Origin: CALHVX01 sp039198065
Lineage (GTDB): Bacteria; Pseudomonadota; Gammaproteobacteria; Pseudomonadales; Azotimanducaceae
Direction of reading: 5' to 3'
Length of the DNA stretch: 64,000 bases
Assembly (NCBI GenBank): GCA_039198065.1
Contig: JBCCTU010000006.1
Location: forward strand, 171,523 to 235,522
A program made the position numbers and the translations under genes. Below, piece after piece: positions 23,769 to 33,706 of the stretch. The notes below the pieces were generated by a model that saw nothing but the letters and a program-made list of their open reading frames with translations, was not told where the DNA came from and made no database searches. How positions within the stretch are numbered: position 1 is the first letter of the stretch; every line of letters starts with the position of its first letter.

Positions 23769-26351
23769 ATGGGGGAGCTGATGTTACGAGGTAGTGCGGA
23801 GTTCATTTGGACGCCGAAACAGGCGATCGTTCCCAGGGCCATGTTTGGCGGCGTTGTGCAGGGCAAGCGGCGGGAGCACCCGTTGAATCGGTGGTTTTAC
23901 TTTCGACGCAGCTTCCAGCTCCGCACCGTTCCTGCTTCCGCTTGCGCCCAGATCACGGTTGACGGGCGCTATCAGCTGTTTGTCAACGGCCGCCGCGTAG
24001 GACGGGGGCCGGCCCGCTGTTCGCCGTTGGCACAACGGTATGACGAGTACGACCTGGCGCCCGATCTCAGGCCGGGGGAGAACGCGTTGGCCGTGTTGAT
24101 CCGCGTCTATGGTGAGGACATGTCCTGGTACGAAACGGTAAAGGGACTCTGGCGCCCGGTATTCGGCGATGGCGGACTGTTTTTCTGCTCAGATCTCGAG
24201 ACCACGGCCGGACGCTTGCGAAGCGATACCCGTTGGCGCTGCATGCAGTCCGCCGCGTGGCGCGAAGATACCCCTGCAGCGAACCATGGCCTGGGACGCA
24301 TTGAAGTGCTCGATGCCCGGCTTCAGCCCCTCGACTGGACTAGTCCAGGTTTTGACGATGGCCACTGGGATCACGCACATCCTCTTGTTGCCGGTGGGGG
24401 CGGCCCGGAAGCCTTCTTTGGTGGCATGGAAGCACGACCGTTTCCCGTGTTGAAACCCAATGAGATAGGTCCGCTGAAAGAGACGCTGCTCAGTCCGCAG
24501 CGTGTCGTCTGGGCCAAGCGCGTCGCGGTTAACGCCGACCTTCCGGTAGAGGATCAACTGTACCAAGAAGCGTTTCTTGCCGACCTGGGCACTGATCCTG
24601 CGTCGCCCGTCCTCAGCGATGGAGAGACCGAGGGATACTCAATCACCACGTTGCCTGGCGAGGGCGTGTCCCTGTTGCTGGATTTCGGTCGCATCACCAC
24701 GATCTTTCCCCATCTTGAACTCACCGGTACCGGTGGTGAAGAAGTCGACGTCGCGGTCTGCGAGCGACTGCCCGGGGAGTTCACAGCAGATGGGCCTCTT
24801 GCTACGGCTCGCATCGCGCGTAACGAACTGTTGGGTCTGGATGCGCACCTGTCCCGCTACGTCGCTCGGGCCGGCAGGCAGACGTTCGAGCGCTTTGAGT
24901 GGCAGGCTGCGCGTTGGATGCAGATCACGGTCCGCAACGCGCCGGATGGGCTGACCCTGCATAAGGTAGCGGGTCGCTTTGTGACCTTTGACGCCGAGCC
25001 GCGGGGCAACTTTCGATGTTCCGATGAGTTCTTGACCCGGCTCTGGGCGACGGGCCTGTATACGCTGCAGTTGTGCATGCACGACGGCTGGGAGGACTGC
25101 CCCAGTCGCGAGCAACGGCAGTGGCTGGGTGATGCGACGGTGGAAAACCTGGTCGGCCATATTGCCGTTGGCCCAGCTACGGCGCGGCTCAATCGGGAGT
25201 ACTTACGCAAGGCCGCGGAAAGTCAGCGCGCAGATGGACTAACGCAGATGTTTGCGCCGGGTAACCATGGTGAAAACGGCCTGCTCATTCCCGACTGGAC
25301 CCTGCAGTGGATCCTTAACGCGCAGGACCACTACGCGTGGACCGGCGAGACCGACGTCATCGAAGAAATCTTCCCTGCCATTGAGAGGGCCCTTGCCTGG
25401 TTCGACAACGTGAGTAACGAGGCCGGCCTCGTTGAAAACATGCCGTACTGGCACTTCATGGATTGGGCTGGCCTGGGTCGGGCGGGAACAGCCACGACAC
25501 TCAACGCTCAGCTTGCCGGGTGCTTCGATGCGGCGGCTCGCCTTGCGGTCGCCGTGCAGCGTGACGCGTTAGCCACTCGCTACAAGCAGCGCCGGGACTC
25601 GATCCGGGCTGAGCTGAACGACAGCCATTGGGATGACGCCCGCGGTGTGTACGTTGACGGTGTTGATCCGCGATCCGGGGTTCGGTCGAACAGAGTGTCT
25701 CAGCATGCAAACGCAGCAATGATTCTCTGGGGTGCCGCGCCGGCGTCGCGTTGGGGACGGATGATCGAGTACGTCTGCGACCCGAAGCGAATCCGGTTTA
25801 CAGCGGCGCCTCCGATTGCGCCGGCTGGTGAGGTGTTTGATGAGTTGAGCGACGTGGTCATGACGAACACGTTTTACAGTCACTTTCTCTATGAAGCCCT
25901 TGCGCACGCGGGTCGCTCTGACCTCATGCTGAAGCTCGTGCACACCCGCTACGGCCCCATGCTCGATCGTGGCGCGACAACGCTTTGGGAAAGCTTCGAA
26001 CCTACGGCAAGTCTGTGCCACGGCTTCTCGGCGTCTCCGACCTGGCAGCTTTCCACGAAGGTGCTCGGCGTTAGCCGAGACCCGCAGGCCCGTGAACGAC
26101 TCATAATGAAGCCAGACCTCGTGGGTATGGATCACGCCGAAGGCCTGGTGCCGCTGCGGGAAGGCGATGTTGAGGTTGTGATTCGACGAACCGGGGACCA
26201 AACCACGGCCGAGTTTGTTGTTCCAGCATCGGTTAGCTATCAGGTGCAGAGTGCGCCGGGGCTCCGCTTGCTTGATGTTCAAGACGGGCTTTCCTCGAAA
26301 GACCGGACGCGGGTGGTGGTGAACTACACCAGCACGGAATCTCAGCGCTAA
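23769..26351 (+). CDS. GH78 alpha-L-rhamnosidase-family protein
   Basis: An 860-residue family 78 glycoside hydrolase, an inverting enzyme that releases L-rhamnose from glycans or glycosides. N-terminal beta-sandwich domains (about 25-160) include FYFRRSF and YQLFVNGRRVGRGPAR. The (alpha/alpha)6 barrel spans about 410-760, with WEDCPSREQRQWLGDA at about 440-455 corresponding to the conserved acidic segment of the active site, and a C-terminal sandwich follows with WQLSTKVLGV and GLVPLREGDVEVVIRR. No signal peptide is evident, so it probably works in the cytoplasm. An ATG at 23781 directly behind GGGGGAG is an alternative start. No rhamnose catabolism genes are nearby. Confidence 0.87.
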   Translation: MGELMLRGSAEFIWTPKQAIVPRAMFGGVVQGKRREHPLNRWFYFRRSFQLRTVPASACAQITVDGRYQLFVNGRRVGRGPARCSPLAQRYDEYDLAPDLRPGENALAVLIRVYGEDMSWYETVKGLWRPVFGDGGLFFCSDLETTAGRLRSDTRWRCMQSAAWREDTPAANHGLGRIEVLDARLQPLDWTSPGFDDGHWDHAHPLVAGGGGPEAFFGGMEARPFPVLKPNEIGPLKETLLSPQRVVWAKRVAVNADLPVEDQLYQEAFLADLGTDPASPVLSDGETEGYSITTLPGEGVSLLLDFGRITTIFPHLELTGTGGEEVDVAVCERLPGEFTADGPLATARIARNELLGLDAHLSRYVARAGRQTFERFEWQAARWMQITVRNAPDGLTLHKVAGRFVTFDAEPRGNFRCSDEFLTRLWATGLYTLQLCMHDGWEDCPSREQRQWLGDATVENLVGHIAVGPATARLNREYLRKAAESQRADGLTQMFAPGNHGENGLLIPDWTLQWILNAQDHYAWTGETDVIEEIFPAIERALAWFDNVSNEAGLVENMPYWHFMDWAGLGRAGTATTLNAQLAGCFDAAARLAVAVQRDALATRYKQRRDSIRAELNDSHWDDARGVYVDGVDPRSGVRSNRVSQHANAAMILWGAAPASRWGRMIEYVCDPKRIRFTAAPPIAPAGEVFDELSDVVMTNTFYSHFLYEALAHAGRSDLMLKLVHTRYGPMLDRGATTLWESFEPTASLCHGFSASPTWQLSTKVLGVSRDPQARERLIMKPDLVGMDHAEGLVPLREGDVEVVIRRTGDQTTAEFVVPASVSYQVQSAPGLRLLDVQDGLSSKDRTRVVVNYTSTESQR

Positions 26352-26525
26352 GGCGCGTAGCGGTACCGAGACCAAATATCCCCCCAGGCGTCACCGAATC
26401 GAAAAGGGCGCCTGTTCCCCTTACATTTTCTTACACATCGCCCGGGATTCTGACTCGCTTCCTGACCCGTTCGCCGCGGTTTTCCCGCTTCTGCTCTTAC
26501 CAGAAGTACCGCGATAGGGTCCGTT

Positions 26526-29500
26526 ATGTCACGCAAGCTGGATTTTTCAGTAGTACCAGCGTTGTTCTTCCTGTGGGTGCTGGGTGTCGCACAAGCGCAA
26601 GCATCGGCCTGTGCCGAGGCCTTTCCGCTGCAATGGCAGATCGTCGTTGACTCCATCGAGGAGACGTCGAGTGCCGGTCAACCGGCCTGGAACCTGTTCT
26701 TACGGGCAGAGGTCGTTGGCGAAGCGCCGCCGGGTGAGGTGCAGTTCCGTTGGGCTGGAGCGCCACCAGGTGCGGAGCTGAGGTATTTCGCGTCCGTCGA
26801 TAACCTGGACACGGTCGTGGTCTCGGCTGAGCTTGATGGGGTGAGCCAAGGTTCGCTGACTCGCGTGATTCGGCCCTCGACCGGTCTCGTACCTGGGCCT
26901 AAAGCGGGCTTCTCGTTCGAAATCGAAAACGACACCATCAGCTTCACCAATGAGACCCAGAACACCAACGGGGTGCGCCTCAATTACGACTGGCGATATG
27001 GCAATGAGTCCACGGGTTATCGGCTCTGGCGCGGTGAGGTCCCACCGCCGGCGACGTTCCCGCCCGGTGAATATTGTGCCGTACTTTTTGTGGGTGAGCA
27101 GTCGGGTACCTTTGGTGGGTTCGACGAGTTTGACCAACGCGATTTCATCTTCCAAGACTTCATTATCGGCGGTGGAGAAACCACCCTTACGATTACGCCC
27201 GATAAGGACAGCTACGACGTCAGCGACGATCCCGAAGTGCCAACGACCGGTACGGCAACGATCCTCATCGACAACGCAGGCACCGACGAACACGTCGTTA
27301 CCTTTGCTGATCCGTTCCTGACGCTTGCACCGGATTGGGTCGTCGAGCTTGAACTGCCCGAACTGCCACCGTCGGTTACCGTAGGAGGTGACCGTCCACC
27401 CTACACCTTGACCGTCCCCTTCAATGTGCTGGAGCACGGTGTAGCGATACTCTCTGGAGCTCTGTCCTCCCGGAATACGGTTACGGGGCTTACCACCGAG
27501 GTAAAAGAAGACGCGCCGATTGTCGCCTCCCCGTTCAAGATCGAGGTCAGCGTGGAGCCACAGGTCTTTAAGGTGAACGACACGCCGCGGGATGATCTGA
27601 CTCAGGCGTGTCGTGATTACCGGCGGCCACCGCCGGTGAACCCCGATCCAAACGAGCCGCTCCCGAATCCCGAGGTGGCGAACTGTGTTGAGGTTGAGGT
27701 CAAGGTCACCAACATTACCTCGCAGCCCATAAGTGATGTGACAGCGCTGGACGAAGAGAACATCCGTCAGGCCGTACGTTCGCTTGACCCGGAGGAAATA
27801 GGCAGACCCCTGACCCATCTTGAGTACCTGCCCCCGCTGCTGCCGGATGAAGAAACGATCGATCGTGATCTGGCCCCGGGGGAGACCAAAACCCACCGGT
27901 TCCTGTTGGAACCTTTCGGTGGATCGTCCTTGCTTGAGGTGCGGCCGGTTTTTCGCGGTACACAGAACGGCGAACAGATTCAGGGCTCCGGCACGGCCGA
28001 ATTCAAGCTCGTTGAGGACGTACTGTTGCGCTTTGGCGCCCGTGTAGTGGATCCCGGGCGAAGCCGGATCGCCGGCGCGCCGATTCCCATCGCCGGGTTC
28101 ATGGAAAACCTGTCTACGACGAACTGGATTACGGCTACCGTGTTCCCAATCGTCGAGGACAACGCGGGCCGGGGCCATCTCTACGACCCTACGCTGGAGC
28201 GGGTCCGGATAACGACCTTCGATACGGACGATTGCAACGCCTTTGCAGAAGTGGACGCAGCGCAGCTACCGGAGCTGTTCGTGCCCATCATGATCCCCCC
28301 GCGGGAGTCCGAGACGGCGCCTGCCACGCGGGTAGATCTCGAAGGCGTTCTGGCTACGCTGTGTTGGCAGGTGAATTCCAACGCGAAGGTGAGCTACGTC
28401 GTAGAAGCCTACACGCTGGAAACCGACGAAGACGGAAACCGGGTAACGCAAACAGTGGGTGGTAGGGAAGCCTTTCTCCAGAAGGACCGCCTGGTCGATC
28501 AGGTCGAATACGTGACCGACGCGCCGTTTAACTTCAAGTTCAACGTGCCCCTTCGGGGCAACCCTAAGGTTGAGGTGTCGGACTCATTCTGCGACGAGCT
28601 GGACTGGCTTGATCAGTACCTTGCCTGCGAGGCCGCCCGCGGCGTGCATTCCTTTGCTACGGGTTTCGTTGAACTGCCGGGCTTTCTCATCGACGGCACT
28701 AAGTACGTCGTGAAGTCGAACGTCACCTACGGTGCGAGTCTGATGCATTGGTCGGCGAATCAGCTGGTCGTGGGCTACGACGCCCTCCTTGGGGAAACCG
28801 ACGCGTCGAAGGCGGCAGCGCGAGCGAAGCTCCGCGCGGAGATCGATCTCCTGCTGTTTTCCTTGGAACGTGGAGCGATCATCACGGCGGAGCAGTCCGA
28901 CAAGATCGGTGACGCGGCGGTCGTGGCGATCGACGGGATCGTCGAGGATTTCCGCAACGGTGATTATCGACAGATCGCCGGTCGTACGGCCTACGCGGCA
29001 GGAGACAACATCGATGCCCTATTGACTGGCGGGGTCGTTAAGACCATTGCGTCACGGGTTCAAAAGGGCTACCGCGTAAAGAAGGTGGGGCAGGTTTCCG
29101 AGATCGAGAAGGCCGTTGGCGAAGGCCTTGAGCAGCTCAGTAAGCGGCGATCGCAGCGGGAAGTTGATCGGATCGCAGAAGAGGCGCGGCGGCGTGGGGA
29201 AGACATCCTCACCAACGGCGACCTTAAGCCGAACGATCCTCTGTCATACGACCTGATCTATCGATACGTCGGCGTTGCGAAAGAAACGGTAGAAAAGATC
29301 GAGGACATAGCGCAACGCTGGAAGGTGCAAATTGCGTTTCGCAGCCGGGGCTTTGGCGCGATTGCGAAGATTCGCGATGGGCTGGCGTATTGGAAGCCCA
29401 TGCCAATCAAGCAGAAGAACGTCAATCAGATCGATATTGATTTTCTCGGCTATCCGCCGGAAGCCAAGGACTTCGTTCTGATCCTCGAGCCCCCGCTACG

Positions 29501-32444
29501 GCCGGATCCTCTGATCCGTGATTTAAAAGACTGGGATACAAGCCAACTGTTCACGAATCAACTCGATGAATGGATGACGCGTACTGGCATTGCCCGACCC
29601 GCCGGGCTGGAAGCGCTGGACGCGCGGCTTGCGGAAGCGTTCTCCCGAGGCGAAAACATTAAACTCGACGATTTTGAACTGCCGCAGGACATGGATCGTT
29701 ACCTGCAGGTCCGCGAGCGGCTGCGAACGCGGGTTGTGGAGTGGGAGAAGTACACGTCAGATCCGAAGCTGTTTGGGCCAGATCTCGATGGCGACTTGCT
29801 GACGGACGGCGTGAACATGCGGTTTGGATTCCGCGAGCAGGGTCTACCCGCGATTTTCGACACCCTTGCCCCCCGCGATAATCTGCTCGGCAATCAGCGT
29901 TCATTGCGTTTGGTGGAGGGCTTTGAGAAGCCCGACGGGACGATCGTGCGTCAGGTAGACGGTCGGCAGGTGTACGATCTTCAGATGAACGGCCCGGCAG
30001 GGTTCAAGCGCATCAGCGGCGACATTGATTTCCTGACCATTCTCGACAAGAGCGGCGGCATCATAAAGAACCCGCTGCGCCGGTTTGCGGTGTATCTCGA
30101 ACTGTCCTGGGCTGTGGGTATGCAGCACGGAGAGTCCTTTACCTTCTTCCTGCGGCTGGTGCGGGCGCGTTTCCTCGAAGCACACGTCCTGGGGCGGCGC
30201 GGATCCGAAGCGCTGGTGAACATCATGCACCATAACGACGGTACAGCCCGCCGTCGTGCGAGCTACTTCGTTCGAAATCGTGCGGTCATGGAAGACCTCG
30301 ACAACGGCGTCGTCCGCCTCGATCCGGATCAGCATTTCATTCCACTGACGTCGACGAACCAGGTGCTTCGTTCAGGGCGGGACATTGCCGCCGGAATCCT
30401 CAAGCCCAGCAGCTATCTCGAACGCGTGGACTACTGGCTCAGGTTTTACTTGAAGGGGATCTGGCCCCTGCGCTCCCTCTCTTCCCGCGTTGATGGGCTT
30501 TCGGATGAGGATGTCGCATCGGAGTTCGAGGGCGATCCAGCGGCAGACGACAGCCGCGTACTCCGGGCCACCGGTGAGGGGTTGTCGGAACTGGTGCCAG
30601 CGCCGGGAGACGCCGCTGGCGGAGTCTTTATCGATCTAAGGTCGTCGACAGACGGTCCGTCGAAGCGCTTCTTCATCCCTGATGTTCAGCGTGCTGAAGA
30701 TGCACCGGCAGTACGGCAGATCGACTTTGTCTGGCGTCAGCTAACCGTTGCGCAGGCGAAACAGAGCGATGGACTCATCCGATCACTGCCCATCACGGTG
30801 CTTGAAGCGCGATCGCAAGCGGGAACAGCGGCGATCGCCGTCGCCGGCCTGGAAACGCTTGCGATGCCCGCGACCTCGCCGTTCCTTGAAGTGGGTCAGA
30901 CTCTGGTCATCGATCCGGCGGCACCGAACGCTGAAGTCGTCGTGATCGACAGCGTGGACCCGCTCACGTTGACCGCTCCCCTCACGCGCACCCACGATTC
31001 CGGCATTCCCGTTGCGGTTGTTCCGGCTCGCTTTCTCACCGGTGCGACAGATCAGCCCGTTTCGGATACAGACGGAGATGGGGTAGCTGATGTCAATGAT
31101 GCGTTCCCGAACGATCCACTGGAGACGCAAGATACCGACGGCGACGGCGTGGGGAACGTTGCGGACCCGGACGATGACGGCGACGGTACATCGGACGACG
31201 ATGAGGCTCGCTTTAACTCAGATCCACTTGACGCGCTGGATACTCCCGAAGACCACCGTCCGGCCAGACCGAGCGTCCTCGCTGCGGTGATGGACCCGAT
31301 GGCACCGTTGTCGAGACTGTCTGTTGACGCGACGGCCTTCAGCGATCCCGACGAAAGCGGTGAAGCGACGAGTCGTGTGGTGCAGATCACAGGGCCGCTG
31401 GATGACGGGTCCACGGGCGTCCTCTTCCTGGGCGCGGTGCAATCCCTCGAACCGCTGACGCTCCCGCAGGCACTCCTCGACCCGGGTACGCCGTACGAGC
31501 TGTACCTACGCTATGGCGACGAGTCCGGGCTGACCTCTGGTTTTTCTGAGCCCGTTGGCTTTTCGACTGCCGAGGAGAATCCGGCGGATCTCGATGGAAA
31601 CTCCGTTGAGGATGCTGCAGAGCTTGGACAAGACACCGACCTCAACGCGAATGGAACCCCCGATCCTGAGGAAGGCATCGTCGCGTTCGCCGAAGGGGTC
31701 TCCGGATTGCCCATGGGCCTGGCGGCCAGTGACGGATCGGTCGTTCACGTCTCTACACTCACAGCGGCTGAACTGGCGTTCGCCGTCGACGAGGACCTGC
31801 CCTACGGCCTGGTTGGCTTCCGAGTCGATGGTCTGGCACCTCGAGCCAGCATCGACGTGACGTTTTACCTGCCGGAGGAGGGTCGCGGTGAACGGCGCTG
31901 GTTGCAGTACGATCCCAATCGGCAAGCGCTGATCGATTTGTCTGCGCAGGCTAACGCTGACGGCAATCGTGTCGTCGTCACTTACGTCGATGGCGGCGTT
32001 GGCGATCTCGACGGTTCGGTTAATGGGCGGATTGTCGATCCCAGTGGGCTCAGCGTGACGGAATGCGCTTCCGGGAACTGTGCTGCTGACAGCGCCTCCA
32101 GTAGCAGTGGATCCGACAGCCGCTGTTTCGTTGCAACGGCGCTCTTTGGCAGCTCTGCTCGAGAAACCGACGCGTTGCGTGCCTTCAGAGATCAATACCT
32201 CCGACGGAGTACGCTTGGGCAGTGGTTCATTGAGTGGTACTACGCGCACTCGCCGAGCTGGGTTCGTGCAACGAACGATCTTCCTCGCGTACGGGCAGTG
32301 GCACGGTTTGCGCTGGAGCCTTTCGCTGAGGCCGCAGCCGCCGTAACCGGGGGTAGTGCTCGCGTCCCGGTTCCACAGGTCGGTCTGCTGATCGCGTTAC
32401 TTCTGTTTGCTCAGTATCGTCGCTCCTTGGGGCGCGTCCAATGA
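26526..32444 (+). CDS. Giant surface protein with thrombospondin type 3 repeats and CFI-box C-terminus
   Basis: A 1972-residue exported protein. After a signal peptide (about 1-26) come beta-rich, PKD- and CARDB-like regions to about residue 680, a helical region (about 700-930), then a globular core at about 930-1330 that I do not recognise with certainty (KPMPIKQKN, SGDIDFLTIL, VNIMHHNDG). Thrombospondin type 3 calcium repeats lie at about 1515-1563 (DTDGDGVADVNDAFPND and copies). A region near 1760-1840 resembles the choice-of-anchor U domain. The end has a CFI-box (CFVATALFG, about 1866 on), a hydrophobic segment (VGLLIALLLFAQ) and a basic tail, a sorting-signal layout. Probably a surface-anchored adhesin or effector; its 3' end overlaps the convergent hydrolase gene by 48 bases. 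Confidence 0.82.
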   Translation: MSRKLDFSVVPALFFLWVLGVAQAQASACAEAFPLQWQIVVDSIEETSSAGQPAWNLFLRAEVVGEAPPGEVQFRWAGAPPGAELRYFASVDNLDTVVVSAELDGVSQGSLTRVIRPSTGLVPGPKAGFSFEIENDTISFTNETQNTNGVRLNYDWRYGNESTGYRLWRGEVPPPATFPPGEYCAVLFVGEQSGTFGGFDEFDQRDFIFQDFIIGGGETTLTITPDKDSYDVSDDPEVPTTGTATILIDNAGTDEHVVTFADPFLTLAPDWVVELELPELPPSVTVGGDRPPYTLTVPFNVLEHGVAILSGALSSRNTVTGLTTEVKEDAPIVASPFKIEVSVEPQVFKVNDTPRDDLTQACRDYRRPPPVNPDPNEPLPNPEVANCVEVEVKVTNITSQPISDVTALDEENIRQAVRSLDPEEIGRPLTHLEYLPPLLPDEETIDRDLAPGETKTHRFLLEPFGGSSLLEVRPVFRGTQNGEQIQGSGTAEFKLVEDVLLRFGARVVDPGRSRIAGAPIPIAGFMENLSTTNWITATVFPIVEDNAGRGHLYDPTLERVRITTFDTDDCNAFAEVDAAQLPELFVPIMIPPRESETAPATRVDLEGVLATLCWQVNSNAKVSYVVEAYTLETDEDGNRVTQTVGGREAFLQKDRLVDQVEYVTDAPFNFKFNVPLRGNPKVEVSDSFCDELDWLDQYLACEAARGVHSFATGFVELPGFLIDGTKYVVKSNVTYGASLMHWSANQLVVGYDALLGETDASKAAARAKLRAEIDLLLFSLERGAIITAEQSDKIGDAAVVAIDGIVEDFRNGDYRQIAGRTAYAAGDNIDALLTGGVVKTIASRVQKGYRVKKVGQVSEIEKAVGEGLEQLSKRRSQREVDRIAEEARRRGEDILTNGDLKPNDPLSYDLIYRYVGVAKETVEKIEDIAQRWKVQIAFRSRGFGAIAKIRDGLAYWKPMPIKQKNVNQIDIDFLGYPPEAKDFVLILEPPLRPDPLIRDLKDWDTSQLFTNQLDEWMTRTGIARPAGLEALDARLAEAFSRGENIKLDDFELPQDMDRYLQVRERLRTRVVEWEKYTSDPKLFGPDLDGDLLTDGVNMRFGFREQGLPAIFDTLAPRDNLLGNQRSLRLVEGFEKPDGTIVRQVDGRQVYDLQMNGPAGFKRISGDIDFLTILDKSGGIIKNPLRRFAVYLELSWAVGMQHGESFTFFLRLVRARFLEAHVLGRRGSEALVNIMHHNDGTARRRASYFVRNRAVMEDLDNGVVRLDPDQHFIPLTSTNQVLRSGRDIAAGILKPSSYLERVDYWLRFYLKGIWPLRSLSSRVDGLSDEDVASEFEGDPAADDSRVLRATGEGLSELVPAPGDAAGGVFIDLRSSTDGPSKRFFIPDVQRAEDAPAVRQIDFVWRQLTVAQAKQSDGLIRSLPITVLEARSQAGTAAIAVAGLETLAMPATSPFLEVGQTLVIDPAAPNAEVVVIDSVDPLTLTAPLTRTHDSGIPVAVVPARFLTGATDQPVSDTDGDGVADVNDAFPNDPLETQDTDGDGVGNVADPDDDGDGTSDDDEARFNSDPLDALDTPEDHRPARPSVLAAVMDPMAPLSRLSVDATAFSDPDESGEATSRVVQITGPLDDGSTGVLFLGAVQSLEPLTLPQALLDPGTPYELYLRYGDESGLTSGFSEPVGFSTAEENPADLDGNSVEDAAELGQDTDLNANGTPDPEEGIVAFAEGVSGLPMGLAASDGSVVHVSTLTAAELAFAVDEDLPYGLVGFRVDGLAPRASIDVTFYLPEEGRGERRWLQYDPNRQALIDLSAQANADGNRVVVTYVDGGVGDLDGSVNGRIVDPSGLSVTECASGNCAADSASSSSGSDSRCFVATALFGSSARETDALRAFRDQYLRRSTLGQWFIEWYYAHSPSWVRATNDLPRVRAVARFALEPFAEAAAAVTGGSARVPVPQVGLLIALLLFAQYRRSLGRVQ

Positions 32445-33704
32445 CGCCCCGCTGCTTTGCTGGTAGGTATCTACAAACGCTCGTAAAAGTGGCTCGTAGA
32501 GCGCGCCGAACTGATGAAATTCGTCGGTTCGTGTGTTGATCGCGAACGCAATCGACAGTTGAAAGTCTGGAAACACCAACAACCAGCACTGCGCACCCCG
32601 ACTGACGCCACCGTGGTTAGCATTGCGGGCAAGCCCGACACCATCGACCGTCCATTCCCGCCATCGCCAGCCAAGCGCGTAGTTCTGCGCGTTCACCGAG
32701 CCATCGTTGAGGGTCTGTGGCTTCCAAAACACTGCCCTCGTCGACGCACTGACGTACGCATCATCCAACCAACGCGCGCCCATGCGTGCAAGATCCGTTG
32801 GCGTCGACACGAAACCGCCACCCGGTAGTCGATGACTAAGATCAACCGGTCGCCATTCACGAATCCTGCCGTTGCGGTTCAGATAGAACCTGGCCAAATT
32901 GCTCCCGTCCTCATGGTACATCGGAGCGACGCGGGTTCCCGTCATCTCGCTCGGTGCGAGCACCCGATCGCTGATGATTTGCCGATACGACTTGCCGGCG
33001 GCTGCGCTCATGACCGCGCCAAGCAACACGGTTCCTAAGGACGAGTATTCAAACTGGGACCCTGGCTGGTGCAACAATGGGCTGCCATCGAACAAGGACA
33101 ACGCTTTCCGAACGTCGGGATAGTGTTTGTCCAGCTTGATCGTTTGGTAAAGGCCGAGCCAGTCCCGATTGTCACCGTAGTTAGGGATGCCGGCCATATG
33201 CGATGCGAGTTGGCGAGCCGTGATTGCATGCCATTGCGGGTTAGGCATCGGTTGCAGGTAGTTCCCGATCGGCGCATCGAGATTGAGAGCGCCATCCTGA
33301 ACCAATTGAGCGAGTGCCGTCGCCGTTATTGCTTTGGAGGTACTGCCAATGCGAAACAGGGTTTCCACGTCGACGGCGCGCTTTGATTTGATATCGGCCC
33401 ACCCAACCGCTCCACGCCATACAACCTTGCTATCAACAGCAACGGCGGCCGACAGCGCTGGCGCGCCCATCTCTGCGCGATGCGCAATTAGGGAAGTCAT
33501 AGCGAGCTTACCGGCTCGCTCAAAGCGAGTATCCAGGAGCTCTTGCGTAGCGGGCGCTTGCTCAGGGACGGAGTGCCAACCGAAGGGCGAAAGCGGCAGT
33601 GTTCCGCTGTGTGCCTCGAACAAGTAATACGGCCAAAGAATCCAAAGCAGTACGCAAATGCTTGACGCGACAGACCACGAGGCAACCCTGCTCAGTCTAC
33701 CCAT
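32397..33704 (-). CDS. Membrane-anchored serine hydrolase, class C beta-lactamase fold
   Basis: A 435-residue periplasm-facing hydrolase with an N-terminal anchor (VASSICVLLWILWPYYLF). The catalytic Ser-x-x-Lys is in FRIGSTSKAITA, the Tyr motif in FEYSSLG and the His-Gly-Gly motif in NANHGGVSRG, so the full catalytic set of the class C beta-lactamase/DD-peptidase family is present. The real substrate is unknown; relatives include esterases and D-amino-acid peptidases. It starts two bases after the stop of the GlxA-type regulator gene, implying co-transcription, and its last 48 bases overlap the end of the giant surface-protein gene on the other strand. Confidence 0.88.
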   Translation of the reverse strand: MGRLSRVASWSVASSICVLLWILWPYYLFEAHSGTLPLSPFGWHSVPEQAPATQELLDTRFERAGKLAMTSLIAHRAEMGAPALSAAVAVDSKVVWRGAVGWADIKSKRAVDVETLFRIGSTSKAITATALAQLVQDGALNLDAPIGNYLQPMPNPQWHAITARQLASHMAGIPNYGDNRDWLGLYQTIKLDKHYPDVRKALSLFDGSPLLHQPGSQFEYSSLGTVLLGAVMSAAAGKSYRQIISDRVLAPSEMTGTRVAPMYHEDGSNLARFYLNRNGRIREWRPVDLSHRLPGGGFVSTPTDLARMGARWLDDAYVSASTRAVFWKPQTLNDGSVNAQNYALGWRWREWTVDGVGLARNANHGGVSRGAQCWLLVFPDFQLSIAFAINTRTDEFHQFGALYEPLLRAFVDTYQQSSGASLDAPQGATILSKQK

Positions 33705-33706
33705 AG

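Noticed and set aside
26700..28178. Minus-strand open frame of 492 codons opposite the giant surface-protein gene
   Set aside because: No signal peptide, domain or ribosome-binding site, with composition typical of an antisense frame in GC-rich coding DNA.
31068..31215. Repetitive GAC/GGC-rich DNA considered as a nucleotide repeat element
   Set aside because: It is the coding sequence of thrombospondin type 3 repeats; the periodicity is at protein level.
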